A stretch of DNA of 64,000 nucleotides, taken from assembly GCA_023525715.1 (NCBI GenBank), contig CM042013.1, forward strand, positions 73,617,994-73,681,993, in the 5' to 3' direction. Each line of letters starts with the position of its first letter. Position 1 is the first letter of the stretch. Shown piece by piece: positions 1 through 22,149 of the stretch. This DNA is from Cichorium intybus. Taxonomy: Eukaryota; Streptophyta; Magnoliopsida; Asterales; Asteraceae. A program made the position numbers and the translations under genes. Under the pieces are notes generated by a model that had not been told where the DNA came from, ran no database searches, and was given only the letters and a program-made list of their open reading frames with translations.

Positions 1-14
1 CCGGTAAACCACAC

Positions 15-92
15 ACGCTCCACTAACGTCTCATAAAGTGTAATTTGCAATTCACACTCCACTAACGTATCATAAAGTGTAATGTGCAATTT
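15..92. repeat. Imperfect direct repeat of about 39 bp, two copies
   Basis: The stretch beginning CTCCACTAACGT, running through TCATAAAGTGTAAT to TGCAAT, occurs twice in succession (about 15-52 and 54-92) with few differences. It probably belongs to the internal region of the minus-strand LTR element whose primer-binding site is at 861-872. Confidence 0.6.
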
Positions 93-362
93 CATGGGTT
101 AGGATAAAATTTCACATTTTTCCTAAAGTAACTAGATTTGGGTTTTTATTAAGGTTCTAGTACTTTTCTCTAATAGCATTATACTTTTAATGAGATTAGG
201 TTTTCCTATCAAATCCGTTCTGCTAACGACCCTCCACTGATCAAGGAAGCGGTGTGTGAGAGTAAATACCCATTCAACCACCATTTTATAGACCGTTTCC
301 TTATATCCCCCTTATAGACCAGCTTCGTGAATGAGGCATACTAGCGATTTGACTGACCAGTT

Positions 363-426
<64 letters not shown>

Positions 427-860
427 CTTTTAATAATAATATATATAAGATGTATTTTAAAATATTTTGGTTTATCTATTTTAAAATTTCAAATTAAAAC
501 AATTTAATTAAATTTAAAATTAAAACCATATTGATTTAATGTTTGTCTTTTAATTAACAATTAATTAAATGAATTAAATCAATTAAGGATCATCAAACTA
601 ATCAATCAATTAATTTAATCCTAATCCTGCCCGCTAAGTTTTCCAAAAATAAGGGTAAGGGCTTCCATTTATTAATCAATCATAATTACCAAAAATAGAA
701 AAATCCTAGGATATACCCTACAATTTTCGAAAATATGGGGTGGAGGCTAGGGTTTCTAAAACCCTAGCCCAAAGTCGACATCCATGGTGGCTAGGGTTTA
801 ATTCCATTAAACCCTAAGATCAATTCTACAATCATAGTCATTCAATAAAAAACAAACAAA
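93..860. other. Unassigned non-coding DNA, probably internal to the LTR element at 861-3154
   Basis: I see no gene here. The stretch is AT-rich with a (TA)n tract at 364-422. At 740-820 there are several telomere-like CTAGGGTTT / AAACCCTAG words in both orientations. Because a minus-strand primer-binding site lies at 861-872, this should be the leader of that element, continuing past the left edge. No gag reading frame is visible. Confidence 0.35.
364..422. repeat. (AT)n microsatellite
   Basis: An uninterrupted TA dinucleotide run of about 59 bp. Confidence 0.95.
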
Positions 861-872
861 GCTCTGATACCA
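861..872 (-). other. LTR retrotransposon primer-binding site, initiator-Met tRNA type
   Basis: The plus strand reads GCTCTGATACCA, the reverse complement of TGGTATCAGAGC, the usual plant primer-binding site complementary to the 3' end of initiator-Met tRNA. One base later the LTR begins with TGATGG. The element therefore runs leftwards, and its internal region lies at coordinates below 861. Confidence 0.75.
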
Positions 873-1302
873 CTGATGGAGAATAGACACACTAATAAAC
901 TTAAACACTTAAGTACACATAGGGGTGTCAAAAGGCGACACGACACGATAACAATACACGATACGAAACGAAATTGGGACGAAATCGAAATTGGAATTCG
1001 TGTTCGTGTTATGAATAAAAAAACCCGAATTCGTGTCGTGTCGTGTTCGTGTTCAAAATCACACACATTAATAACACGATAATAAACCGATAATGACACG
1101 ATATTAAACCGATAATAACACGATATTAAACCGAAATTATATACATTATCAAATAATAAATAACAAATATTCATCTAAAAATATTAAATTAAATAAATAA
1201 TATTGAAAACACTTTTAAAGCCTTTGAAAACTCAAACGTTTTACTCGGTTATCTGATTCTCTCTTTCCCAGGCTCACTGGTCCGAGTATAGTACGGTTCT
1301 GG

Positions 1303-2095
1303 CCATGGCAGCAGTTTTGGACCCATGTTATAAGCTGCAATATGTTGAGTTTACTTATAAAAAACACTATGGAAGCAGTTTTTTTGTTCACAACGATCGT
1401 ATCCGGGAGAAGCTACATGATCTTTTTAGCGAGTACATTACCGAAACTCCTATGTATTGTAGAACATCAAAAGATGATTCAAATAAAGATGAGCTTGAAA
1501 AGAAGAATGACACGGTGCTAAGTAAAGGCACAAGAGACATGTTTCAAGTAAGAACTTTTTTATTAAAAAGTATATTATCCTTATTATTTAATATTAATAA
1601 CTTTGTCTAATTTTTTTATAGGAGTTTAAGACTTATGAAAGTAAAGAGTTTCCCCTATCTCAAAAATCACAATTGGAGATATACTTAGAGGAGCCAAGAA
1701 GTGACATAGGTGAAGATTTAGATGTTCTTTCTTTTTGGAAAGACCATCAATATCGTCATCCGGAACTTGCTTCAATGGCTTGATATATTTTAAGCATCCC
1801 GATTTCTACCGTAGCATCGGAATCCGCCTTTAGCAATGGTGGTCGTGTTCTTGATCAATATCGAAGTTCATTGAAGCACGAAGTTGTTGAGGCTCTAATT
1901 TGTTCAAAAGATTGGCTTTTTGGAATTAAAGGTAATTGAGTTCTCAACTTACTGAAAATTTGTATTTAGTGTTTAACTACTTTTAATATTTTTGTTTATT
2001 GTCTTGTAGGTGATGAGGAGTTGTGTTTAAAAGATCTTACCGTTGATATTATGGAAGTGGATAGCAAAACTAAAAATGAATCGACGGATGCATAA
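1303..2095 (+). pseudogene. hAT transposase remnant, C-terminal dimerisation region
   Basis: Three exon-like pieces read in order: 1303 to about 1547, 1622 to about 1931, and 2010 to a stop at 2093-2095. They are separated by introns with GT donors (1548, 1932) and AG acceptors. The first starts MAAVLDPCYKL and the second contains DVLSFWKDHQYRHPELA and SIPISTVASESAFSNGGRV, the hallmark of the hAT C-terminal dimerisation domain. In hAT transposases this region assembles the transposase multimer. The BED zinc finger and most of the catalytic core are missing. A TGA at 1781-1783 interrupts the conserved segment after ELASMA. This is a dead copy; the element could move only with transposase supplied elsewhere. 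Confidence 0.85.
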
Positions 2096-2320
2096 ACTTT
2101 AGAGAATTTTTTGATGTTATTATTTTGAAACATTCTAGTACCATTTTATGTTATGCTTATCGTGTTTTCGAGTTTTTATCGTGTTTTCGTGTTTTTCAGT
2201 CGGTCGTGTATTAATTTATGGATGATATTATGCAAATGACTATTTTATGTTTTTTGTCGTGTTTTCGGGTTTTTTGTGTTTTAATTTAGTCGTGTTCGTG
2301 TTAGCAAAAAAACATGACGT

Positions 2321-2360
2321 CGTGTCGTGTCGTGTCGTGTCGTGTCGTGTCGTGTCGTGT
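2321..2360 (+). repeat. (CGTGT)8 subterminal tandem repeat of the hAT element
   Basis: Eight perfect CGTGT units in a row, with related CGTGTCGTGTTCGTG words at 1030-1060 and nearby. Subterminal arrays of short motifs are where hAT transposases bind beside the terminal repeat. Confidence 0.85.
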
Positions 2361-2743
2361 TCGGGTTAAGAAAAACAAATTCTTGTCGTGTCGTGTTAGG
2401 CAAATACATGAAACGACTGCCTGATTTGCCACCCCTAAGTACACATGCAACCTAAAGGATCTATGTTTTCTCTAATTGAATCTATAACTAAGAACCTAAG
2501 GCATATAATCGAAAATTCTAAAGAAGGTTTAGAATCTCATACCTTTTGATCTCTTGGAAGCAAGCACCACAAATGACGTGCCTCTAATGGCTCACACCCA
2601 ATAAGTCCAATTACCAGGTTAATTGAGAAAGCTCGCTAGAAAACCCTAGAGAGGGATTATAGATTCTGCTGAGAGAGAAGAGAGAAATTCTAGGTCTAAG
2701 GAGCTCTGGAATTGGGGTGCTGAATATGGTGCCAGAGGACCTC

Positions 2744-2751
2744 TATTTATA
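2744..2751 (-). promoter_or_regulatory. TATA box of the minus-strand LTR
   Basis: The minus strand reads TATAAATA followed by GAGG, a strong plant TATA box. It is placed where the U3/R promoter of the LTR at 874-3154 is expected. Confidence 0.55.
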
Positions 2752-3186
2752 CTTAAAGGTGGGACATAAATAAGGCAGGTGTGAATGGTAACATATAAGG
2801 AAACAATCCAAACTTACCAAAAATCAAAACCCTTGTATCCCCACCCTTTTGGAGGAAAATTTTGAAGGTTTTCTTCAAATATTCGTCCTCCCCCTCCTAG
2901 GGTTTAAGAGTGTTCCTTGCTCAACTATTGAACAATTACAATTCAACCCCTACATTTTAATTAATTGCCAAATTAATTCCAAATAATTACAGATCAATTA
3001 TAATTAATTCTAAATGAATTATAATTATTTATAAACTAGTTTCTAATTAATTTATCATCACATGACAAATTAATATACCAATTACCTATCTGAAGATTAA
3101 CTTTAATAACATTTGGACTATTGAGGGCAACCCAAAAAGACTGTGCTGCTATCAATTCAAGTATATGTATCAATTATAGTTATGAC

Positions 3187-4790
3187 TTAGACACCTAATC
3201 CAACACTTGATTCAGGTGGAACAATATCATGAATAAATTCTCGTTCAACAAGATTAATATTTTGGATGTGGGAACAATCAGCAGAATTTTCTTCATCAAC
3301 AGCAAAGGTAAGGATTGGAGAATCATCTGAGGCATTTGCTGTGTGATGAATTCTTTGATCATCCTCATTGGAAAGTTCTAAAGATCTGGTTTCATGATGT
3401 TGATGGTCCCCCTCAAGTGAGCGACGATTGCTAGGCTCAGTTTGAGAAATTCCATCAACATGAGTTGGGAGCGGAAGCTCCCCCTGAACATGTTCTGGGA
3501 GTGATGACTCCCCTTGGACCCGTGATGGGAGTGAATGCTCCCCCTCAAGGTTATCACGAGTACCATAAATTCTTACTCCTGTGGAATGACTAGGAGAATC
3601 ATTTTGATTTGACGTTTCGGAGGACGTTGATGGTGATGGAGCAGAGGCGTCTATCATTTGCTGAATGACTTCTAGAGATCGAATCACTTCACATGAAATT
3701 CAACCTCAAAGCTTTCTTCTATCACTCTTTTCCTCCTGTTCATACACGACAAGCAACACATTTTGATGAGTAACCCATAAAAATACATTCATCACTTTTT
3801 GGCACAAATTTGACCAAGTGATCTCTATTGTTCTTAATGAAACAACGATAGCCAAAAATATGAAAATATTTAACGTTGGGTTCTCTGCCATTTAACACTT
3901 CGTATGGAGTCATCATTAATCTTTTGTTAACAATTGAGCGGTTTTGAACAAAACACGCAGTTGCTACGACTTCTGCCCAAAACGATAATGGTAGATTTGC
4001 GAAATTTAACATGGAACAAGCTGCTTCAACTAAAGTCTTGTTTCTCCTTTCGACCAGACCATTCTGTTCTGGTGTGTAAGGAGCCGAGAGGTTATGTTAA
4101 ATTCCTTCTAAAATAAGGAAATCTTCTAGTTGACGATTGTTGAATTCTATTCCATTGTCACTTAGAATTCTTCTGACCGGCAGTTGAACTTTTAGTTCTA
4201 TGGAAGTGATGAAATTTTTGAGTTCCGTGTATGTTTCCGATTTTAATCTTAGAATAAAGACCCATATGAAACGTGAGAAGTCGTCTACAATAACTAAGAT
4301 GTGCTTATAGTGCTTTAAACATGCAACCGGTGATGGTCCATAACGATCGATGTGTAGCAGTTCTAGAGGATTTGAAATGCTGGAATCGAAAATTGACTTA
4401 TGAGGTTTCTTTTTTTGCTTCCTAAGTATACATGTAACACATAGATTCTCATTGTCGAACTTCAGAAGAGGAATACCACGAACCATTTCTCCCATAACAA
4501 GTTGATTCATGTACCGAAAGTTGAGATGTGCTAATTTTCGATGCCATAACCAACTGACCTCAGAATCAGCTTTTGAAAGAAGACAGAGGTTTTCCCAGAA
4601 AAAGAGAAATGTCGAGTGGAAACATTGTATTTCGCCTTGGAGATTTCACTAAACACTTGTCTCTACTTTTTTTCATTATGTAACTGAATTCATCATCGAA
4701 TCCTACTCGGAGACCGGCACAAACCAGTTGCCCTACGCTTACAAGATTGTGGTTTAAACCAATAAATATATTTTGTGAAATTGGACTCCA
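3187..4790 (-). pseudogene. Decayed Copia polyprotein: pre-integrase, integrase and linker region
   Basis: Read leftwards from about 4790, fragments give NLVSVGQLVCAGL (pre-integrase region, with stops), then 4510-4097 with CVTCILRKQKKK, ELLHIDRYGPSP and VIVDDFSRF of the integrase zinc-binding and core domains. 4012-3740 continues with LPLSFWAEVVATACFVQNRS and CFIKNN. 3687-3187 is a Ser/Thr/Pro-rich segment like the linker between integrase and reverse transcriptase. A stop near 4097 and other breaks split it. No reverse transcriptase or RNase H follows, so the 3' half is deleted, possibly at the junction with the LTR ending near 3154. A CFECGKK-like zinc-knuckle remnant near 5540 may be its gag. 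Confidence 0.8.
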
Positions 4791-6018
4791 TTAATTTCCT
4801 AATTTTTTTAAAAAATAACAAATAATTCAGTTTTGGAAAGAAATTTTAGTTTACTATATTTCAAATTGTCATGCAAATATGACGATGCAACCCTTTTTCT
4901 TATGTGTAGTGTCTTGTTGGTTGGTTCTTTAAACCATCAAATATTAATTTCTTAAAAACTTTTTATGAAATTGCATTTTGTATGGCCCTCACAAAAAAAT
5001 CTTAGAAAACCAAAAAATAATATATTGTGAAATTGTTCTTCATATAAAGATGATTATTGTAAAAAGTTGTATTTTCCAAATGCCTCTATCATGAAATATT
5101 TGTTGCAAGTTACAATTGTGAGTACTAAAAGGAATGGTCACTAATAATTAGATAATTATATATGTTACTTTAACATAAATTTAGAATTTCACTAAAGCAC
5201 CTATTCCTAGTTGATACATCCCTGGTTTTTATTTGTATATATTACCAATGCTTAACCTTTTGTCACAAATTATTTATTCCTTATCGACGTTCAAACTGAA
5301 CAACCGAACTTTTGTAGAAGGCAGCAAATTTATTATAAAATCGTTAGTAAAATCTCATCATGCATGTGGGAAATCAACAAATTTTACCGGTACAATTACA
5401 ATTATGTTACATGTGGCAAATCAACAGAGCATTTACATCATAAAATGTGGTGCTAATGATAATTCATTAACTATTGTTTCAACCATCTCGTTTCCTAATT
5501 ACTTCCTTTGGGAATATCCTCTTGCAACTGAAGCCCATACCTTTCTTTCCACATTCAAAGCATTTTAGTTTCAAAATAGCTGTGTTTCAAGAACTTTAAT
5601 CATAAATATTATGACCTCTTTGACAAAAGGCATATAATATATAACATTACAATATAAAAAACCTAGTTCAGACTAAATTCCCCCAACCCCATAATATCCC
5701 CTCTCTTTTATCTCACTGCAAGTATATCACACTCAACTTTAAGTTACAAAAATAACAAAAGAAGCTAATACTTGATATAAGTCCTCTAATTTTCAATAAT
5801 CATTTGGGATTAAGCCAAATGTAAAATATAATTGGGTAACACATTTATCGTAATGAGAAACACCAATAGGAAAGATCTTTAAAATTGGAGACTACAGGGA
5901 GATACTTTTATGTTGTACCCGAAAATATGTATCCATATTCCGTACTTTAATCAGGTCCAATGTAAAACATTGACCTAACTCTTATGTGTTCCAACTTAGA
6001 AAGTAGGGGTTGTTCGAT
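4791..6018. other. AT-rich non-coding DNA, no gene recognised
   Basis: A 111-codon plus-strand frame at 5233-5568 resembles nothing I know. The minus strand at about 5500-5565 reads KCFECGKKGMGFSC, which may be a worn gag zinc knuckle of the Copia remnant at 3187-4790. Nothing else here is supported. Confidence 0.3.
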
Positions 6019-6461
6019 CAATGATTTAAAAGTGGGTTGACTCGGTTGGTCGAACCGGTTGGAGCTGGTCAATTATGACCGAATTTTTGCTAATTAGTAA
6101 CTCGTATTGAACCGGCGGGTTTTCAAAAAACCGGTTGGACCGGCGACTGCAAACCAGGTTAACCCTGCGGTTTGAAACAAAAAAAATATATAATTTGGAC
6201 TTCAAAAACTTGGTTAAAAAATTTAATGCTCAAACTTTTAAAATTACTCCACCATTGGTTCATTAAATTTAGTAAAATTTTCCTATAAAAGTCTGACAAA
6301 ATGTATTTTTTTATACCAAATGTCAATTACGTTTTATAAATATATAATTATGCTGAAAAATATAAAACATATGAAAATTGTAAAAATTGGTTGACACGAC
6401 GATTGACCCGTGACACAGTCACCAGACTTGGTCAACTAAAAACCCAAATTTTAAAACATTG
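6019..6461. mobile_element. Possible MITE with degenerate inverted ends
   Basis: The left end CAATGATTTAAAAGTGGGTT and the right end, inverted (CAATGTTTTAAAATTTGGGT), match over about 20 bp with a few differences. The interior has several GGTTGGTCGAACCGG-type palindromic words. I could not fix a target duplication, so the class is open. Confidence 0.45.

Positions 6462-7560
<1,099 letters not shown>

Positions 7561-7610
<50 letters not shown>
7561..7610. repeat. (AT)n microsatellite
   Basis: A pure AT tract of 50 bp between two Helitrons, the 5' end of one and the 3' end of the next. Confidence 0.95.
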
Positions 7611-7611
<1 letters not shown>

Positions 7612-9725
7612 TAGTTGTGTACCCGCGCAATGCGGCGGGACACAAATTGTTAGGGGCGAGCATCATGTTGTTCGGTTCGATGCTTCGCTAAAAAAAACAA
7701 AAAACTGTAGAATTTAACAAGTTATGTGAGACGTAACTAATGCAACTCCAGTGGTTCATGATCCAAGCTAACAGGTCCAAACCCTAGGATGGTCTGTGGT
7801 GTCCGCAACAAGAATCAGAATCCTCCAAATCCTAGCTAACACATCAAACGGTTCAAAACACCAATGAGAATTTCAAAGTACAATGCTATTATAAACACAA
7901 AAAATTGAATGTATAATGCAATTTTCATGAATTTTACCTTTCATACTCATCCTATACACAAACTTAAAATTAGCTTGAGAGGCATAGTGGTTAGAAACAA
8001 CTTAATTCAATAAAAAGAACAAGTCATCTTCAATCGGTAAGAATTTACCTTGCATAATTCTCAAACTGCAACAATAGGGGTAAAAGACCTTGCCACTGCT
8101 TGAATTAGATCCAAGCGTATTTTTTTGCATTAACAAAAGGCGTTGCATAATATAATCCTTCATAATGCATAAACGTTCTAAGTCAAAATCGTTTCCGACA
8201 AACCAGAAACATCCACTAAAATGGATGTTCAAGAGTCCCCATTTGTCTTGTTTTCAGCAACATCCACTAAAATGGGTTCCAATTCGTGATCATAAAATAT
8301 AAAACAAAAGCAAGGAAATGATTTCAGATAAGGTCTAACAAACCAATTTGGATATTTCGATGATCATTTGTAGGCCGTGTAGAGATTATCACCTCCAGGC
8401 TGAGTAGAGATTAACCAAAAAATGCATTCACAGTGACCACCTTCAAGTTCTTTATTAATACAGAAAAAAAATACAAATATGCAAACACCTAATGGCAAAA
8501 ACCATGAGAAACAATGAATGCGAAGGATGGTGAGAAGGTTTGAGAGAACCTCTTATAGAAATTCGAACTCCTAGCATCTGTAAATAGAAAAACAAAATAA
8601 AAAATTAAAAAACATATTACATTAATTGAGGAGGAGGAAAATATATACTACAATAATGAGTTTTAAGAAAATAAGAAACCATTGGGCGGTAAACATGAAT
8701 ATAGAGCCATAAACCTAGGGTTAAAGGAGGTAAACATCCACAAACGCATCACCATCATCACTGTTATACGCACAATATCTGAAAATTATAAAAATAATGA
8801 ACAAATCAAAAAATAACTCACATGGAAATAAAATAATCATGCCAGTGAGCTTTCATTTGACCAATCATTCGGAAAGCCAAGAATAATGAATCGTGATGAA
8901 CCCAAATCCCACTTCCGATCTATTCTGGTAGACAAAATAACATAAATTACAAACCGTAAGGTAAGAAAAGAATAAAAAAAACCAACTCAATACCTTATAT
9001 CAAAACTTCTTCTAAATTTCGAATATCAGTCTCAATCCTCTTTGGAACACCGAATGAAGTCTCAAAGTTGGAACACCACTTATTGATCCTGCAAAAAGAG
9101 AACACAAACTCACATACACACATAAAGACTTACATACATAAACCAGAACCACACCCGAGTAAGGAAGGGCATTCAGTCCCCTAAGTTCAAGCCAATAATC
9201 CCAACTGAAAAATACAAAAGGAGATGGAGCGGGAAAAATCGATAGCGGTGGGTATGGGTAGCAGCGGGCATCATCTTGGTGGTGTCGTGGAAGGTGATGA
9301 CAGAGGCGGGTACTGAAGACCATGGCGATGAGGGGGTTTACAGGCTGAGCTATGATGGTTTAATGGCTGCCAGTAGATTTATGGTTTAAGAGAAAGTTAC
9401 AGATTCCACAAAGATATAGAAATTTGGTGGTGGTCTGTTGGTGCGATCGTGAAGTCTGGTCGAAGCAAAGGGAAAATCGACAGCCAAGGAGATGAAGAAG
9501 CAAAGTGAAAATCGAATGATAATATGCTAATATGGGTAGGATTTCTCGAGAGCAAGAGATAGTGTTTCAAAATTTGAATAATGCGCAACTGATATAGGGT
9601 GGTGTGTTTGAGGATATCAAATTCAACCGTAAGCGAGATAACGGGAACTCAAAGGAGAGGGAATCAAAGGTACGCTGAAGAAATGTGGAATAGTCAAAGA
9701 TAACATCTGATTTAATAGGTATGGA
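7611..9725 (-). mobile_element. Non-autonomous Helitron, about 2.1 kb
   Basis: On the minus strand the 3' end reads CCCGCCGCATTGCGCGGG (hairpin-forming), a spacer and CTAG followed by T (plus 7611-7614). The proposed 5' end is TCCATACCTATTAAATCAGA, preceded by A (plus-strand GA at 9724-9725). No Rep/helicase gene is present and the interior has only short frames that I do not recognise. A GTTAGGGGCGAGC word near 7650 resembles a hAT terminus, perhaps an older insertion. The 3' end is firm. The 5' end is the best candidate rather than proven. Confidence 0.7.
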
Positions 9726-9851
9726 TAACATCAGGAGTACTGTTTGTTAAAGTTCGATGGTGCATTAAAATTTGTACTTTGTACATAAGAAATAGGACCT
9801 CTTAATTTTAAGAGTTTCCATTTTTAGAAACCATTTTTCCTTTTTAAAGTA

Positions 9852-10185
<334 letters not shown>

Positions 10186-10257
<72 letters not shown>
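10186..10257. repeat. (AT)n microsatellite
   Basis: A pure AT dinucleotide tract of about 72 bp. Confidence 0.95.
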
Positions 10258-10258
<1 letters not shown>

Positions 10259-10464
10259 TATACTATAAACCATATATAAATTACAACCCTTTAAAGCATA
10301 GAAGTCTTAAAATTAAGATAGTACAACACTCCATTGCATGGGCTTAATTAGGCGGAAATGGGTTCAAATTTTGAAAGGTGCAGTCTTATGGGAGCACTCC
10401 TCTCTTTCATCCGATTGTTTACTTTCCAAGGTTTGGATTAAAAGTTCTAGATCTACGGTGTATA

Positions 10465-15819
<5,355 letters not shown>

Positions 15820-16384
15820 GAGGATCTTGTAGGAACCCAAAATCCGGTAAGAACCGTAAGGACAAATCTGGACCTTTAATCATGAAACATGGGTGGATAA
15901 GATTTAATGTGAATAAAATGTCACATCTTAAAAGCTTGGGTGGCTACTTGTATAAAAATCAAAACTATTAGGTGGATAATAAAAATTAATAAGGGTAATA
16001 TGGTAATTGCAACGAGACCCCCCACCAGATTGCGACACTTGTCGCTACATGGTTTGCTGAGTTTTTTTATTCCTCCGTTTAGTTTTTGGGCCATAACTTT
16101 TTTTTTCTTTGTAAAAAAAATTCTAAAAAAACCAAAGTACTTAAAATTTAATTCTCTACAAAACAAGCACAATCATGAAAATTTGAAAAAAAAATATTTT
16201 TTTATTTTTTATTATTATAAAAAATCAAAAATTAAAAAAAAATTCCAAAAATTATGAAAATTTAATGGATAATTGTAGATATTATATTAGTAAGTTTGCA
16301 AAAAAAATTTGAGAAAAAAGGTTTTTTTCGTGTTCATTTTTATATTTTAAGTAAAAAAACACATCAAAATAGCAAAAAAAATAC

Positions 16385-16650
16385 ATATGATCCAAAAATA
16401 TTAAAACCAAAATAAGTTTTATGATTCAAAACTTATGATCAAAGATGCAATATTCGTTATGATTCAAGATTCAAAAGTCGTTATGATCCAAAACGAGTTA
16501 AAAAAAACATATAACGACAAAATAATTCAAAACTTATGATCCAAGATGCAAAAAAACTATGATCCAAAATGTTATGATCCAAAAATACATGATTCAAAAC
16601 GTTATGATTAAAAATATCATGATCCAAAATGATTAGATTAAAGATACAAA
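16385..16650. repeat. Degenerate TATGATCCAAAA array
   Basis: The words ATGATCCAAAA, ATGATTCAAAA and ATGATTAAAA recur about a dozen times at irregular short spacing inside the TIR element. Confidence 0.7.
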
Positions 16651-16861
16651 AAAACCGTTAAAATTAAGATTAAAAAATATTAAAAATTAAAAAATATACA
16701 TAAAAAATGAAAAAAAAACAAAAAAAAAATTGAAAATCAAGTACTGTAGCATTCAAAAAAAATAAAAAAATAAAAAAATAAAAAATAATAATAAATAAAA
16801 AAAGAAAAATCTAAAAACCGAGTATAATCGAAAATAAAAAAAATTTGAAAAAAAAATAATT

Positions 16862-16911
16862 TAAAATAAATAAATAAATAAATAAATAAATAAAATAAAT
16901 AAATAAATAAC
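16862..16911. repeat. (AAAT)n microsatellite
   Basis: AAAT/AATA tetranucleotide repeats run for about 50 bp with one slip. Confidence 0.9.
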
Positions 16912-17138
16912 GAAAAAACAAAAAAGGAAAAAAGAAAACTAGAAAAAACCCACTTAAATCACCTTGAAAAAAAAACCCACTTAAATACTCGAGTTCGTAT
17001 TTCGTTCTGTGGACGTGCATCGCACGTGATTGCGTCACGTCGAAGGAAGACGTTTTGACGTTATTGCCCTTATGAGAATGATTGGACGAGAAGAGTCCTC
17101 GCGGTTCCTACCGGATTTTGGGTTCCTACCGGATCCTA

Positions 17139-17143
<5 letters not shown>

Positions 17144-17203
<60 letters not shown>
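17144..17203. repeat. (AT)n microsatellite
   Basis: A pure AT tract separating two TIR elements. Confidence 0.95.
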
Positions 17204-20938
<3,735 letters not shown>

Positions 20939-21533
20939 TAGGTTCAATACAGAACCAAATTAAATCACCTAACTGCAGAACCACATTTATAACCCTTGGA
21001 TCATTATATCAATGGTCTAAATTAAAAAGGGTGTACCAAAAGAATTATACTCCTTATGTAGGGAATCCTATCCAAACAAGGGCATAATGGGGCATTCTCA
21101 TCTCCTTCGTCTCGCTTCTTTCTCGCCATTAGTGTCGAGTCGTTAGGCAAATGCCATTGAAACTCTTGCATTTGTAAATAACTGCGAAACACCTCAGATT
21201 CTAGAGTTTGGTCACTGTTTTCCTTTCTCTAAATCCAAACATGCTTTCAACCATAGATGAAGGTACGCTTCTTGCTCTTAAAATGCGTGTATTCATGTAC
21301 TTGCTTTCTATTAATTTTGTAACTGATTACAATATCTGTATGCGAATTCCTGAAGTTTTTCGTATCATGTTGTTAGGTTAAATGTATAAATCGAAGTTTT
21401 AGGTGTTTTGAGATGAAGATTAACTGGATTAATGCCTTTCGTGTCACATGAAACGGAAATTATGTTCAAAATCGATTAATATTCTTAGTTTGGTTTAGGT
21501 TTAAGTTGGCTTCTCTTTCAATTTGGCATTCAG

Positions 21534-21820
21534 GAATAGGAGGCTTATTGAAAAGGCACATGACTCCATCAAAGCATATTCAAAAATCCAACTCAATCAG
21601 TGATCTATCACCATCACCATCTCCATCTTCCACCTCTGCTCCGACACTGGTACTTACGAATTCCGGGAAGCGGATTGACCATGTAGGGAAGAAGAAATAC
21701 GTTAAGCAAGTTACATGAAGGCATAATGACACCGAACTCCACTTAGCAGCCCAAAGAGGTTATTTGGCTGCTGTGACGCAAATCCTCGACGACATTAATT
21801 CGCAAATGGTGGGAACTTCA
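21534..21820 (+). pseudogene. Captured exon of an ankyrin-repeat (ITN1-like) protein gene
   Basis: After an AG acceptor (21532-21533) the plus strand reads GIGGLLKRHMTPSKHIQ, a Ser/Pro-rich stretch, then LVLTNSGKRIDHVGKKKYVK, QVT, a TGA stop, and RHNDTELHLAAQRG, the start of an ankyrin repeat, ending near DDINSQMVGT. Plant membrane-type ankyrin proteins of the ITN1-like family have this N-terminal region, with a glycine where the stop stands (one base change). The later ankyrin repeats and the membrane domain are absent. The piece therefore cannot make a functional protein and is best read as cargo of the surrounding TIR element. Confidence 0.85.
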
Positions 21821-21920
21821 AACTTTTAAACCCTAATCTCAATTGGAATTGCAAATCTAATTCAATATCTAGTTCAATATCTAGTTCTTTCATTTGGAAT
21901 TGCAAATTAGTAATGTGATT

Positions 21921-22149
21921 TTTTTTTTCAATTTGAGTTCGTATTACAGGGAGCCCGATTGCATATTTCGTTTTCAATATATGTTCACTAATGAACATAT
22001 GTTCACTAATGAACATATGTTCACTAATGAACATTTTTTTTTCAATTTGAGTTCGTATTACAGGGAGCCCGATTGCATATTTCGTTTTCAATATATGTTC
22101 ACTAATGAACATATGTTCACTAATGAACATATGTTCACTAATGAACATT
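21921..22149. repeat. Two tandem copies of a 115-bp unit
   Basis: A unit starting with a T-run and CAATTTGAGTTCGTATTACA, and ending in three palindromes, is present twice head to tail (about 21921-22035 and 22036-22149) with almost no differences, so the duplication is recent. Confidence 0.85.

Larger units (their letters stand above)
920..2437 (+). mobile_element. hAT DNA transposon, internally deleted
   Basis: The ends are inverted repeats of 11 bp, TAGGGGTGTCA on the left and TGCCACCCCTA on the right, with one mismatch. The element is flanked by a perfect 8-bp duplication, AGTACACA, at 912-919 and 2438-2445. Eight-base duplications and a TAGGGGTG terminus are typical of plant hAT elements. 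The subterminal DNA is rich in CGTGT/ACACG words on both sides, including eight tandem CGTGT units at 2321-2360. At 1518 bp it is too short for an autonomous hAT and keeps only the C-terminal end of a transposase gene. It sits inside the LTR at 874-3154, so it arrived later. Confidence 0.9.
874..3154 (-). mobile_element. 5' LTR of a Copia-type element, split by a hAT insertion
   Basis: On the minus strand this LTR would begin TGATAGCAGC near 3154 and end CTCCATCA at 874, next to the primer-binding site. A minus-strand TATA box (TATAAATA, 2744-2751) followed by a GC-richer presumed transcription start fits an LTR promoter. Without the hAT element at 920-2437 and its duplicated target the LTR would be about 755 bp. 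The right boundary is inferred only from the TGAT/ATCA inverted termini, because the second LTR is outside the window. Start and strand are better supported than the right end. Confidence 0.55.

Noticed and set aside
5233..5568. 111-codon plus-strand frame as a host gene
   Set aside because: No motif, AT-rich composition, and the other strand shows a possible worn gag zinc knuckle.
9012..9323. 103-codon minus-strand frame in a Helitron
   Set aside because: No domain and no splice context. It may be a captured UTR but cannot be supported.
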